From QHWT01 sp046734675 (GTDB lineage Bacteria; Acidobacteriota; Vicinamibacteria; Vicinamibacterales; 2-12-FULL-66-21): a stretch of DNA of 9,111 nt. The notes under the pieces were generated by a model. That model saw only the letters and a list, made by a program, of their open reading frames with translations, was not told where the DNA came from and searched no databases. The stretch lies in NCBI GenBank assembly GCA_046734675.1, contig JBKPRU010000240.1, positions 1 through 9,111 on the forward strand, read 5' to 3'. Below are positions 1-6,907 of the stretch, in pieces. Position numbers and translations under genes: made by a program. How positions within the stretch are numbered: position 1 is the stretch's first letter; the number at the start of each line of letters is the position of its first letter.

Positions 1-235
1 GATCCGGTCCGTGCGGAATGCCGCCAATCAGGAAACCACACGCGCCACAAAGGCCTTCGCGGCAGTCCGAATCGAACGCAATCGGGTCCTCGCCGTTCGC
101 GATCAGCCCCTCGTTGACGACGTCGAGCATCTCGAGAAAGGACATGTCCGACGACACGTCGTTGACCGTGTAATCGACGAATCGTCCGCTCGCACTGGGC
201 CCGTTCTGCCGCCACACCTTCAGATGGATTCGCAT
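1..235 (-). CDS. sdhB: Succinate dehydrogenase/fumarate reductase iron-sulfur subunit (N-terminal part)
   Basis: This is the iron-sulfur subunit that carries electrons from the SdhA flavin to the cytochrome b in the membrane. Only the first 78 codons are present; the reading frame runs off the left edge of the window without a stop. Translation from the ATG at 233-235 begins MRIHLKVWRQNG, and the plant-type ferredoxin motif DCREGLCGACG follows, with C58, C63 and C66 as three of the four [2Fe-2S] ligands. The conserved stretch SDMSFLEMLDVVNE lies at residues 29-42. Together with GGIPHGPD after the cysteines, this resembles SdhB of the type-B (Bacteroidetes, actinobacterial) group more than the E. 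coli protein. The fourth [2Fe-2S] cysteine and the [3Fe-4S] and [4Fe-4S] cysteines of the C-terminal domain lie outside the window. The start is 4 nt after the sdhA stop, with only a weak upstream purine run, so translation is probably coupled to sdhA. Confidence 0.95.
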   Translation of the reverse strand, partial: MRIHLKVWRQNGPSASGRFVDYTVNDVSSDMSFLEMLDVVNEGLIANGEDPIAFDSDCREGLCGACGFLIGGIPHGPD

Positions 236-239
236 GGTG

Positions 240-2153
240 TCATTTGTAGCTTCTCTGCGAGGGCTTGACGTACTCGAAGTCGAGCGGCTCCTGATGCAGC
301 TCCGGCGTCACGCCCACCCCTTTGAACTCCCACGCCGCGACGTATGAAAACTGCGCGTCGTCGCGCAGCGCCTCGCCGTCGGGCGTCTGACTCTCTTCGC
401 GGAAGTGCCCGCCGCAGGATTCCGTGCGATGGAGCGCGTCGAGCGTGAGGACCTCGGCGAACTCGAGGTAATCGGCGACACGCCCCGCGTATTCGAGGTT
501 CTTATTGAGATTGTTGGCGGGCCCCGGCACCGAGACGTTCTGCCAGAACTCGTCGCGGAGCTCGGGGATCCGCACCAGCGCCTTGCGGAGTCCCTCTTCG
601 TTGCGCGACATGCCGACGTAGTCCCACAGCAGCTGCCCGAGACGGCGGTGCAGTTGACGCGGCGTCTCCTTGCCCTTCGCGTTCAGCAGCTTGGTGATGC
701 GTTGCTGCACGCCGTCTGCCGCATCCCTGAACGCATCATCATCGGTCGACACCGGCGGAAACGTTGTGCCGCCGAGATAGTGGGCGAGTGTGTAGGGGAT
801 GACGAAGTAGCCGTCGGCGAGACCTTGCATCAGCGCGCTCGCGCCGAGGCGATTCGCGCCGTGATCGGAGAAGTTCGCTTCGCCGAGCACGTGCAGCCCC
901 GGGACATTGCTCATCAGGTTGTAGTCGACCCAGAGACCGCCCATCGTGTAGTGGATGGCCGGGTAGATGCGCATCGGCACCTTGTACGGATCCTCGTCGG
1001 TGATCTTGCGATACATGTCGAAGAGGTTCCCGTAGCGCATCCGGATGACGTCGACCCCAAGCCGTTTGATCGCGTCGCCGAAATCCAGGTAGACGGCAAG
1101 GCCGCTCTCGCCGACCCCGCGCCCTTCGTCGCAGACCACCTTGGCGTTGCGCGACGCGACGTCACGCGGCACGAGGTTGCCGAAGCTTGGATACCGCCGT
1201 TCGAGGTAGTAGTCGCGATCCCCGTCCGGGATGTCCTGCGGCGGCCGCTTGTCCGCCTCCCGCTTCGGCACCCACACGCGCCCATCGTTGCGCAGGCTCT
1301 CCGACATGAGCGTCAGCTTCGACTGATGCGTGCCGGAGACGGGAATGCACGTCGGATGGATCTGCGTGTAGCAGGGGTTCGCGAAGAACGCGCCGCGCTT
1401 GTGCGCACGCCACGCCGCGGTGACGTTCGAATTCACCGCATTGGTCGACAGATAGTAGGCCGTCCCGTAGCCGCCGGTGCAGAGCAGGACCGCGTGCGCC
1501 GCGTGGCGCTCGATCTCGCCCGTCAACAAGTTCCGGCAGATGATGCCGCGCGCCTGGCCGTTGATGACGACAATGTCGAGCATCTCGCGGTTCGGAAACA
1601 CCGTGACCGCGCCCTTTTCCGCTTGTCGCATCATCGATTGATACGCGCCGAGCAGCAGCTGCTGCCCGGTCTGGCCGCGCGCGTAAAAGGTGCGCGACAC
1701 CTGCGCGCCGCCGAACGAGCGGTTGTCGAGCAGACCGCCGTACTCGCGCGCGAACGGTACGCCCTGGGCGACGCACTGGTCGATGATGTTGACGCTCAGC
1801 TGCGCGAGCCGGAACACGTTGGCTTCGCGCGACCGGTAGTCGCCCCCCTTGATCGTGTCGTAGAACAGCCGCTGAATGCTGTCGCCGTCGTTCTGGTAGT
1901 TCTTCGCCGCGTTGATCCCGCCCTGCGCGGCAATGCTGTGCGCGCGCCGCGGGCTGTCGTGGATGCAGAAGCTCTTGACGTTGTAGCCGAGCTCTCCGAG
2001 CGACGATGCCGCCGAGGCGCCGGCGAGCCCCGTGCCGACGATGATGACCGTGTACTTGCGGCGGTTCGCCGGGTTCACCAGCTTCGATTCGAAGCGATGG
2101 CGATCCCATTTCTCTGCGAGCGGTCCACCCGGAATTTTCGAATCGAGTGTCAT
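240..2153 (-). CDS. sdhA: Succinate dehydrogenase/fumarate reductase flavoprotein subunit
   Basis: This 637-residue subunit holds FAD and oxidises succinate to fumarate (or the reverse) on the cytoplasmic face of the membrane. Visible landmarks are the Rossmann dinucleotide motif GTGLAG at 40-45 and RAHSIAAQGGI at 70-80, whose H72 aligns with the histidine that binds FAD covalently. Further along are HPT at 266-268, PRDVASR at 329-335 with R330 at the catalytic arginine position, HYTMGG at 401-406, and ANRLGASAL at 433-441 containing the substrate-binding arginine R435. The ESLRNDGR segment (285-292) and the C-terminal helical domain are typical of type-B SdhA. No catalytic residue is missing and the length is normal for that group. 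The ATG at 2151-2153 lies 4 nt after the sdhC stop, with a poor Shine-Dalgarno, suggesting coupled translation in an sdhCAB operon. Family assignment is secure; the direction of the reaction in vivo cannot be read from sequence. Confidence 0.97.
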   Translation of the reverse strand: MTLDSKIPGGPLAEKWDRHRFESKLVNPANRRKYTVIIVGTGLAGASAASSLGELGYNVKSFCIHDSPRRAHSIAAQGGINAAKNYQNDGDSIQRLFYDTIKGGDYRSREANVFRLAQLSVNIIDQCVAQGVPFAREYGGLLDNRSFGGAQVSRTFYARGQTGQQLLLGAYQSMMRQAEKGAVTVFPNREMLDIVVINGQARGIICRNLLTGEIERHAAHAVLLCTGGYGTAYYLSTNAVNSNVTAAWRAHKRGAFFANPCYTQIHPTCIPVSGTHQSKLTLMSESLRNDGRVWVPKREADKRPPQDIPDGDRDYYLERRYPSFGNLVPRDVASRNAKVVCDEGRGVGESGLAVYLDFGDAIKRLGVDVIRMRYGNLFDMYRKITDEDPYKVPMRIYPAIHYTMGGLWVDYNLMSNVPGLHVLGEANFSDHGANRLGASALMQGLADGYFVIPYTLAHYLGGTTFPPVSTDDDAFRDAADGVQQRITKLLNAKGKETPRQLHRRLGQLLWDYVGMSRNEEGLRKALVRIPELRDEFWQNVSVPGPANNLNKNLEYAGRVADYLEFAEVLTLDALHRTESCGGHFREESQTPDGEALRDDAQFSYVAAWEFKGVGVTPELHQEPLDFEYVKPSQRSYK

Positions 2154-2157
2154 GGCG

Positions 2158-2823
2158 TTACCGGGTCAGATACACCCAGACCGGGATGAAAGCGAAGCCG
2201 CCGCCGATGATGACCGCGAACACGGTGCCCCACAGCACCAGTCGCTTCGTGTAGAGGGGATGGTCCGCGCCAATCGATTGAAAGGCGCTCGAGATCCCGT
2301 GGCGCAGGTGAAAGCCGACGAGAATCACCGAGACGACGTAAATCGCCACCCACGCCGGCATGCTGAAGATTTCCGCCTCGGTGCGATACAGGTCCCGCAC
2401 CGGCGGATCGCCGATCTCGTACCACGTGCCGAACCTGAACTGCTTCAGGTGTACGACGACGAAGAGCAGTGTCACCAGCCCGGTCCAGATCATCGTCGTC
2501 GACGAGAGGCTCTTGCGGCTCTTGTAGCCCGCCCACTCCTTCTTCTGATACGCCACCGGACGCGCCGCGGTGTTGCGCAGGTAGTTCGTCACCGCTTTGT
2601 AGACGTGCAGCAGAAAGATCAGCAGCAGGCCGATTTCGACCGGCACGAGCAGCGGATTCGAGATGAGCGCGTGCGAGTAGGCGTTGAAGGTTTCCTGTCC
2701 GAGGAAGATGAGGAGATTGCCGACGAGGTGCAGGATGAGATACGCCAACAGTCCGAGGCCGGTGATCCCGATGAGCAGCTTCGTCCCGACAGATGATGTG
2801 AAGACCCTACGGAATGAGGACAT
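2158..2823 (-). CDS. sdhC: Succinate dehydrogenase cytochrome b subunit, type-B single-chain form
   Basis: This 221-residue membrane protein anchors SdhAB and passes electrons to quinone. Five hydrophobic helices are visible at roughly 14-41, 58-80, 110-128, 157-178 and 196-217. That is the layout of the single-chain, diheme type-B cytochrome b558 (Bacillus subtilis SdhC), not the separate SdhC/SdhD pair of E. coli. Histidines H32, H73, H125 and H172 fall in helices I to IV in the order expected for the four axial ligands of two b hemes, so two hemes are inferred. It is the first gene of the sdhC-sdhA-sdhB operon. The start at 2821-2823 has GGAG 6 nt upstream (2830-2833), and a promoter candidate lies at 2844-2873. 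In relatives such enzymes use menaquinone and may depend on the proton potential. The assignment is confident although this subunit is poorly conserved, because topology and context agree. Confidence 0.93.
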   Translation of the reverse strand: MSSFRRVFTSSVGTKLLIGITGLGLLAYLILHLVGNLLIFLGQETFNAYSHALISNPLLVPVEIGLLLIFLLHVYKAVTNYLRNTAARPVAYQKKEWAGYKSRKSLSSTTMIWTGLVTLLFVVVHLKQFRFGTWYEIGDPPVRDLYRTEAEIFSMPAWVAIYVVSVILVGFHLRHGISSAFQSIGADHPLYTKRLVLWGTVFAVIIGGGFAFIPVWVYLTR

Positions 2824-2843
2824 CTACGGCTCCGATCCTGTCG

Positions 2844-2873
2844 ATTGTACTTGCTCGATTTGAAACGACGCAA
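2844..2873 (-). promoter_or_regulatory. Candidate sigma70-type promoter for sdhCAB
   Basis: Read on the minus strand, TTGCGT (2873 down to 2868) is followed after 18 nt by TACAAT (2849 down to 2844). The -10 box matches the consensus at 5 of 6 positions, and the -35 box keeps the TTG. Transcription would start near 2837, just ahead of the GGAG ribosome binding site at 2833-2830, leaving a leader of about 15 nt before the ATG at 2823. The -35 box abuts the inverted-repeat arm at 2873-2890. This is a by-eye prediction in a GC-rich genome. Confidence 0.5.
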
Positions 2874-2958
2874 CCACGGATGCACACGGATACGACGCCC
2901 AACGCGCCTTTTCTCCGTGTCGCTCCGTGTGGATCGGTGGTGGATCGATCCGTGGTGG
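2873..2958. repeat. Imperfect inverted repeat in the sdhC-sucC divergent region
   Basis: The 18-nt arm ACCACGGATGCACACGGA at 2873-2890 pairs with TCCGTGTGGATCGGTGGT at 2924-2941 at 16 of 18 positions, across a 33-nt loop. A second partner for the start of arm one, ATCCGTGGT at 2948-2956, matches its first nine bases perfectly. Between these lies the 10-bp palindrome GGATCGATCC (2942-2951). It may be a dispersed intergenic repeat of the 'ccacggatgcacacggat' kind or an operator zone; sequence alone does not decide. Confidence 0.6.
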
Positions 2959-2962
2959 CTTG

Positions 2963-2989
2963 ATCATGTGCGGCTCGTCGGCACATGAT
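2963..2989 (+). promoter_or_regulatory. Perfect 9-bp hairpin directly before the sucC ribosome binding site
   Basis: ATCATGTGC (2963-2971) and GCACATGAT (2981-2989) are exact reverse complements around a 9-nt loop, GGCTCGTCG. The hairpin ends two bases before the GAAGGA ribosome binding site at 2991-2996. It could be a dyad bound by a repressor in DNA or a leader hairpin in the sucC mRNA that affects ribosome access or stability. There is no U-tract, so it is not a classical terminator. Confidence 0.6.
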
Positions 2990-2990
2990 T

Positions 2991-2996
2991 GAAGGA
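2991..2996 (+). promoter_or_regulatory. Shine-Dalgarno that fixes the sucC start
   Basis: GAAGGA lies 6 nt before the ATG at 3003. This favours 3003 over the in-frame upstream ATG at 2985, which would add the six residues MIEGST and lies within the leader hairpin. The protein from 3003, MKIHEYQAKAIL, also matches the usual SucC N-terminus. Confidence 0.8.
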
Positions 2997-3002
2997 TCGA
3001 CC

Positions 3003-4166
3003 ATGAAGATTCATGAGTATCAGGCGAAGGCGATCCTGGCGAAGTACGGCGTGCCCGTGCCGCAGGGCGACGTCGTATTCGACGCGAACGCTGCCGCGGA
3101 GGCCGCGCGCAAACTCGGCGGCGGCACCGTCGTCGTCAAGGCGCAGATTCATGCGGGCGGGCGTGGCAAGGGCGGCGGCGTGAAGGTCGTGAAAGGACCG
3201 GACGAAGCGCGCGCCGCGGCCGAGAAGATGATCGGCATGAACCTGGTCACCTATCAGACCGGGCCCCAGGGGCAGAAGGTCGGACGCGTGCTCGTCGAGC
3301 AGGGACTCCGCATCAAACGCGAGCTCTATCTCGGCCTCGTGCTCGATCGCACGACGGAGCGCCCGGTGCTGATGGTCAGCTCGGAGGGGGGCGTCGAGAT
3401 CGAGAAGGTCGCCGAGGAAACGCCCGAGCGGATCTTCAAGGAGTTCATCCATCCCGCGATCGGGCTGAGCGCGTTCCAGACGCGCAAGCTGGCGTTCGCG
3501 CTCGGTCTCGAGGGACCCCAGATCGCGCAGGCCTCGAAGATGATGAACGCGCTGTATCAGGCGTTCGTCGCGACCGACGCGTCACTGCTCGAGATCAATC
3601 CGCTCATCGTCACCGAGGACGGGCAGCTGCTCGCGCTCGACGCGAAGATGAACTTCGATGACAACGCGCTCTACCGCCATGCGGATCTCAAGGAGCTGCG
3701 CGACCTCTCCGAAGAGGATCCGCTCGAGATCGAGGCATCGAAGTTCTCGCTGAACTACATCAAGCTCGATGGCACGATCGGGTGCATGGTCAACGGCGCC
3801 GGGCTGGCAATGGCGACGATGGACATCATCAAGCTCGCGGGGGGCGAGCCGGCCAACTTCCTCGACGTCGGCGGCGGCGCGAACGCCGAGCAGATCAAGA
3901 ATGCGTTCCGCATCCTCATGGCGGACAAGCACGTCCGCGCCGTGTTGATCAATATCTTCGGCGGGATCCTGCGCTGCGACGTGCTCGCCGAAGGCGTGAT
4001 CGCCGCGGTGAAGGACCTCGGCGTGCCCGTGCCGATCGTCATCCGCATGGAAGGCACGAACGTCGAGAAAGGCAAGCAGATGCTGAAAGAGAGCGGCCTG
4101 AACTTCACGACGGCCGACGACATGAACGAGGCCGCGCAGAAGGTCGTTGCGTTGGGGCGGGCGTAA
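3003..4166 (+). CDS. sucC: Succinate-CoA ligase (succinyl-CoA synthetase) beta subunit
   Basis: This 387-residue subunit pairs with SucD to convert succinyl-CoA, phosphate and NDP to succinate, CoA and NTP, the substrate-level phosphorylation step of the TCA cycle. Length and layout match E. coli SucC (388 residues). The N-terminal ATP-grasp part begins MKIHEYQAKAIL. It contains the nucleotide-binding segment KAQIHAGGRGKGGGV (47-61) and ends with the metal-binding region around EINPL (197-201). The C-terminal flavodoxin-like domain has GTIGCMVNGAGLAMATMD (257-274), FLDVGGGANAEQ (286-297) and INIFGGILRCD (316-326), where the power helix and phosphate contacts lie. Whether ATP or GTP is used cannot be told from sequence. 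The gene opens a tight operon: sucD starts 5 nt after its stop, then come korA and korB. No promoter is convincing; a TTGATC/CATGAT pair upstream would start transcription downstream of the ribosome binding site. Confidence 0.97.
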   Translation: MKIHEYQAKAILAKYGVPVPQGDVVFDANAAAEAARKLGGGTVVVKAQIHAGGRGKGGGVKVVKGPDEARAAAEKMIGMNLVTYQTGPQGQKVGRVLVEQGLRIKRELYLGLVLDRTTERPVLMVSSEGGVEIEKVAEETPERIFKEFIHPAIGLSAFQTRKLAFALGLEGPQIAQASKMMNALYQAFVATDASLLEINPLIVTEDGQLLALDAKMNFDDNALYRHADLKELRDLSEEDPLEIEASKFSLNYIKLDGTIGCMVNGAGLAMATMDIIKLAGGEPANFLDVGGGANAEQIKNAFRILMADKHVRAVLINIFGGILRCDVLAEGVIAAVKDLGVPVPIVIRMEGTNVEKGKQMLKESGLNFTTADDMNEAAQKVVALGRA

Positions 4167-4171
4167 TCTCC

Positions 4172-5044
4172 ATGGCCGTACTGATCGACAAGAACACGCG
4201 ACTGATCGTCCAGGGCCTGACCGGCCGCGAGGGCACCTTCCACGCCAAGCAGGCCGCCGCCTACGGCACCACCGTCGTCGGCGGCGTGACGCCGGGAAAG
4301 GGCGGGACCACGCACGAAGGCTGGCCGGTGTTCAACACCGTCGAAGAGGCCGTGAAGGCGACCGGCGCGAACGCGTCGGTCATCTTCGTGCCGCCGGCCG
4401 GCGCGGCCGACGCGATCCTCGAGGCCGCCGACGCCGGGATCCCGCTCGTGGTCTGCATCACCGAAGGCATCCCGGTGCTCGACATGATGCGCGTGTTCGC
4501 AGCGATTCGCAGCGGCAAGACGCGCGTCATCGGCCCGAACTGCCCCGGTCTGATCACGGCGGGGCAGGCGAAGGCCGGCATCATCCCCGGCCACATCTGC
4601 AAAGAGGGGCGCGTCGGCATCGTCTCGAAGAGCGGGACGCTGACCTACGAGGCGATTCATCAGCTCACGCGCAACGGCCTGGGCCAGACGACGTGCATCG
4701 GGATTGGCGGGGATCCGCTGATTGGGACGAGCTTCATCGATGCGCTCGATCTGTTCGCAAGGGACGCCGCAACCGAAGCGGTGGTGATGATTGGGGAGAT
4801 CGGCGGCAACGCCGAGCAGGACGCCGCCGAGTGGATCAGCAAACATTTCAAGAAGCCGGTGGTCGGCTTCATCGCCGGCCAGACCGCCCCCCCGGGGCGC
4901 CGAATGGGCCACGCTGGCGCTATCATCGCTGGTGGAAAGGGGACGGCCGCGGAGAAAATGGACGCGCTGCACAAGGCCGGCGTTCGGGTCGTGAAGAGTC
5001 CGGCTGACATCGGTGCAGCAGTCAAGGAACAGCTGAAGGCCTAG
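4172..5044 (+). CDS. sucD: Succinate-CoA ligase alpha subunit
   Basis: This 290-residue subunit binds CoA and carries the phosphohistidine of succinyl-CoA synthetase. The start is the ATG at 4172, giving MAVLIDKNTRLIVQGLTG, the usual SucD N-terminus; the open frame extends further upstream but that part overlaps sucC. The CoA-binding Rossmann domain shows QGLTGREGTFH (14-24), GVTPGKGG (38-45) and the conserved GPNCPG (121-126). In the ligase domain SKSGTLTYE (152-160), GIGGDP (177-182) and GEIGG (208-212, with E209) lead to GRRMGHAGAII (242-252), where H247 is the phosphorylated histidine. Nothing essential is missing. A run of seven C then four G (4887-4897) encodes the residues just before that histidine but leaves the frame intact. 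The gene sits 5 nt after sucC and 4 nt before korA; KorAB makes its succinyl-CoA substrate. Confidence 0.97.
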   Translation: MAVLIDKNTRLIVQGLTGREGTFHAKQAAAYGTTVVGGVTPGKGGTTHEGWPVFNTVEEAVKATGANASVIFVPPAGAADAILEAADAGIPLVVCITEGIPVLDMMRVFAAIRSGKTRVIGPNCPGLITAGQAKAGIIPGHICKEGRVGIVSKSGTLTYEAIHQLTRNGLGQTTCIGIGGDPLIGTSFIDALDLFARDAATEAVVMIGEIGGNAEQDAAEWISKHFKKPVVGFIAGQTAPPGRRMGHAGAIIAGGKGTAAEKMDALHKAGVRVVKSPADIGAAVKEQLKA

Positions 5045-5048
5045 CGGG

Positions 5049-6887
5049 ATGATCATCAACGACTTCAGCATTCAAGTCGCCACGGTTAACGGATCCGGAA
5101 GCCAGACCGCCAACCTCGTCCTCTTGCGCTCGATCTTCCAGATGGGCGTGCCGGTCTCCGGCAAGAACATGTTCCCGTCCAACATCGCGGGCCTGCCCAC
5201 GTGGTACACGGTCCGCGCCAACAAGGACGGCTACATCGCGCGCAAGAAAGAAGTCGACTTCCTCGTCGCGATGAACCCGGAGACGGCGCGGGAGGACGTC
5301 ATGTCGCTGGAGCCGGGACGCGCGGTGCTCTACGACGAGCCGCTGAAGCTCGACGCGTTGCGCGACGATCTGATCTTCTACGCCGTCCCGTTCGACAAGA
5401 TCGTCGCCAGCGTCTGCACCGACGCGAAGCTGCGCCGTCTCGTCAAGAACATGATTTACGACGGCGTCCTCTCGAAGCTGCTCGGCATCGAGATGGGCGA
5501 GATGGAGAAGGCGCTGCGCAAGCAGTTCGGCAAGAAGCTGAAAGCCGCGGAGCTGAACCTCGGGGCCCTCCACGCCGGCCACGCGCACGCGAGCGAGCAC
5601 CTGTCGAAGCGCGATCCCTTCGTCATCGAGCGCATGAACGCGACCGGCAACAAGGTGCTGGTCGAGGGCAACGCCGCCGCCGCGATGGGCTGCATGATGG
5701 CGGGCGTCACCGTCGTCGCGTGGTATCCGATCACGCCGTCCTCGTCGCTGCCGGAAACGCTGATCGGCTTCATGCGGAAGTACCGCATGGACAAGGAGAC
5801 CGGCAAGGCGACGTTCGCGATCGTGCAGGCGGAGGACGAGATCGCCGCGATTGGGATGGTGATCGGCGCGGGATGGGCGGGCGCGCGGGCGATGACGTCG
5901 ACGTCCGGTCCCGGCATCTCGCTGATGGGTGAGTTCGCCGGCCTCGCATACTACGCGGAGGTGCCCGCGGTCGTGTTCGACATCCAGCGCGTCGGGCCTT
6001 CGACGGGCCTGCCGACGCGGACCGCGCAAGGGGACATCAGCAAGGTCGCGCTCCTCTCGCACGGCGATACGCGGCACATCATGCTGCTGCCCGCCTCGCC
6101 GGAAGAGTGCTACGAGATGTCGATGCGCGCCTTCGATCTCGCCGAGCGCTTCCAGACGATCGTGTTCGTGCTGAGCGATCTGGATCTCGGCATGAACACC
6201 TGGATGGCCGATCCGTTCAAGTATCCCGAGCAGCAGCTCGATCGCGGCAAGCTGCTCGACGAGCGCCTGCTGAAGCGCCTCGGTTCGGAGTGGGGGCGCT
6301 ACAAGGACGTCGACGGTGACGGCATCCCGTATCGCACGGTTCCCGGCGACAACATGCCGTCGTACTTCACGCGCGGGTCCGGCCACAACGAGCGCGGCCA
6401 GTACAGCGAGCGCCCCGACGATTATCAGCGCAACCTCGATCGCATCTCGCGGAAGTTCCAGACCGCGAAGAAGTACGTGCCCGAGTCGATCGTCGATCAC
6501 CGCGACGGCGAGATCGGCATCATCGGCTACGGCACGAGCCACTACGCGATCGAGGAAAGCCGCGATCAGCTGCTCCGCGAAGCGGGCCTCGAGACCGGCT
6601 ACCTGCGCGTGCGCGCGTATCCGTTCCGCGACGAAATCGCGGAGTTCATCGGCCGCCACAGCCGCGTCTACATCGTCGAGCAGAACCGCGACGCGCAGCT
6701 GCGCATGCTGATGAAGATGGACATCCCTGGCGAGCTGATTCCGCGGCTGCGGAGCGTGCTCCATTACAACGGGCTGCCCATCGACGCGCGCTCCGTGACC
6801 GTCGACATCCTGCGGCAGGAGGGACTGTCGCCCGCCGACGGGGAACCGGACCCGGAAGCCGCGAAGCGGGAAGCCTTGAGCCGCTAG
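5049..6887 (+). CDS. korA: 2-oxoglutarate:ferredoxin oxidoreductase, fused gamma-alpha subunit
   Basis: With KorB this 612-residue protein forms a thiamine-diphosphate enzyme that decarboxylates 2-oxoglutarate to succinyl-CoA and reduces ferredoxin. Residues 1-190 are the gamma domain, starting with INDFSIQVATVNGSGSQTAN, where GSGSQ replaces the more common GxGGQG. From about 200 comes the pyrimidine-binding alpha domain, with YPITP at 226-230, AEDEIAAIGM (261-270) around the cofactor-activating glutamate, STSGPG (284-289), and GPSTGLPT (316-323). The transketolase-C-like domain follows, with GTSHYAIEE (495-503) and VEQNRDAQL (543-551). This gamma-alpha fusion is the KorA form known from mycobacteria and many aerobes. 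GAAGG at 5035-5039, inside the end of sucD, is 9 nt before the ATG. Placement next to sucCD supports 2-oxoglutarate over pyruvate or branched 2-oxoacids, which sequence alone would not settle. Confidence 0.93.
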   Translation: MIINDFSIQVATVNGSGSQTANLVLLRSIFQMGVPVSGKNMFPSNIAGLPTWYTVRANKDGYIARKKEVDFLVAMNPETAREDVMSLEPGRAVLYDEPLKLDALRDDLIFYAVPFDKIVASVCTDAKLRRLVKNMIYDGVLSKLLGIEMGEMEKALRKQFGKKLKAAELNLGALHAGHAHASEHLSKRDPFVIERMNATGNKVLVEGNAAAAMGCMMAGVTVVAWYPITPSSSLPETLIGFMRKYRMDKETGKATFAIVQAEDEIAAIGMVIGAGWAGARAMTSTSGPGISLMGEFAGLAYYAEVPAVVFDIQRVGPSTGLPTRTAQGDISKVALLSHGDTRHIMLLPASPEECYEMSMRAFDLAERFQTIVFVLSDLDLGMNTWMADPFKYPEQQLDRGKLLDERLLKRLGSEWGRYKDVDGDGIPYRTVPGDNMPSYFTRGSGHNERGQYSERPDDYQRNLDRISRKFQTAKKYVPESIVDHRDGEIGIIGYGTSHYAIEESRDQLLREAGLETGYLRVRAYPFRDEIAEFIGRHSRVYIVEQNRDAQLRMLMKMDIPGELIPRLRSVLHYNGLPIDARSVTVDILRQEGLSPADGEPDPEAAKREALSR

Positions 6888-6888
6888 C

Positions 6889-6907
6889 CGATCGGCGTCG
6901 CCGATCG
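6889..6907 (+). other. Stem-loop immediately after the korA stop
   Basis: CGATCGG (6889-6895) and CCGATCG (6901-6907) form a 7-bp perfect stem with the 5-nt loop CGTCG, starting two bases past the korA stop codon. There is no T-run after it, so intrinsic termination is unlikely to be efficient. It may protect the sucCD-korA transcript 3' end or cause pausing. Confidence 0.5.

Noticed and set aside
11..268. Short plus-strand open frame of 85 codons at the left edge
   Set aside because: It is antisense to sdhB, whose [2Fe-2S] cysteine motif is unmistakable.
405..2189. Long plus-strand open frame (594 codons) antisense to sdhA
   Set aside because: It mirrors the sdhA codons, is rich in Arg, Val, His and Ala as expected for the reverse of a GC-rich gene, and has no recognisable domain. 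The sdhA frame has every catalytic motif.
2960..2989. TTGATC-18 nt-CATGAT as a sucC promoter
   Set aside because: The implied start of transcription (about 2997) would fall past the ribosome binding site at 2991-2996, and both boxes are explained by the hairpin stem.
2985..3002. Upstream ATG start for sucC
   Set aside because: It lies within the leader hairpin with no ribosome binding site, while the ATG at 3003 has GAAGGA at 6 nt and gives the standard SucC N-terminus.
4887..4897. C7G4 run in sucD as a programmed frameshift or sequencing error
   Set aside because: The frame is intact through it, it encodes the conserved residues before the active-site His, and no useful alternative frame product is seen.
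3755..5071. Minus-strand open frame (438 codons) opposite sucC and sucD, and a similar one at 6927-8117 opposite korB
   Set aside because: Both cross boundaries of well-supported genes on the other strand and show no domain, signal or ribosome binding site worth noting.
5022..6764. Long minus-strand open frame (580 codons) antisense to korA
   Set aside because: Its composition (Arg, Asp, Ala, Val, His) is typical of a GC-rich shadow frame, and korA on the other strand is clearly the real gene.
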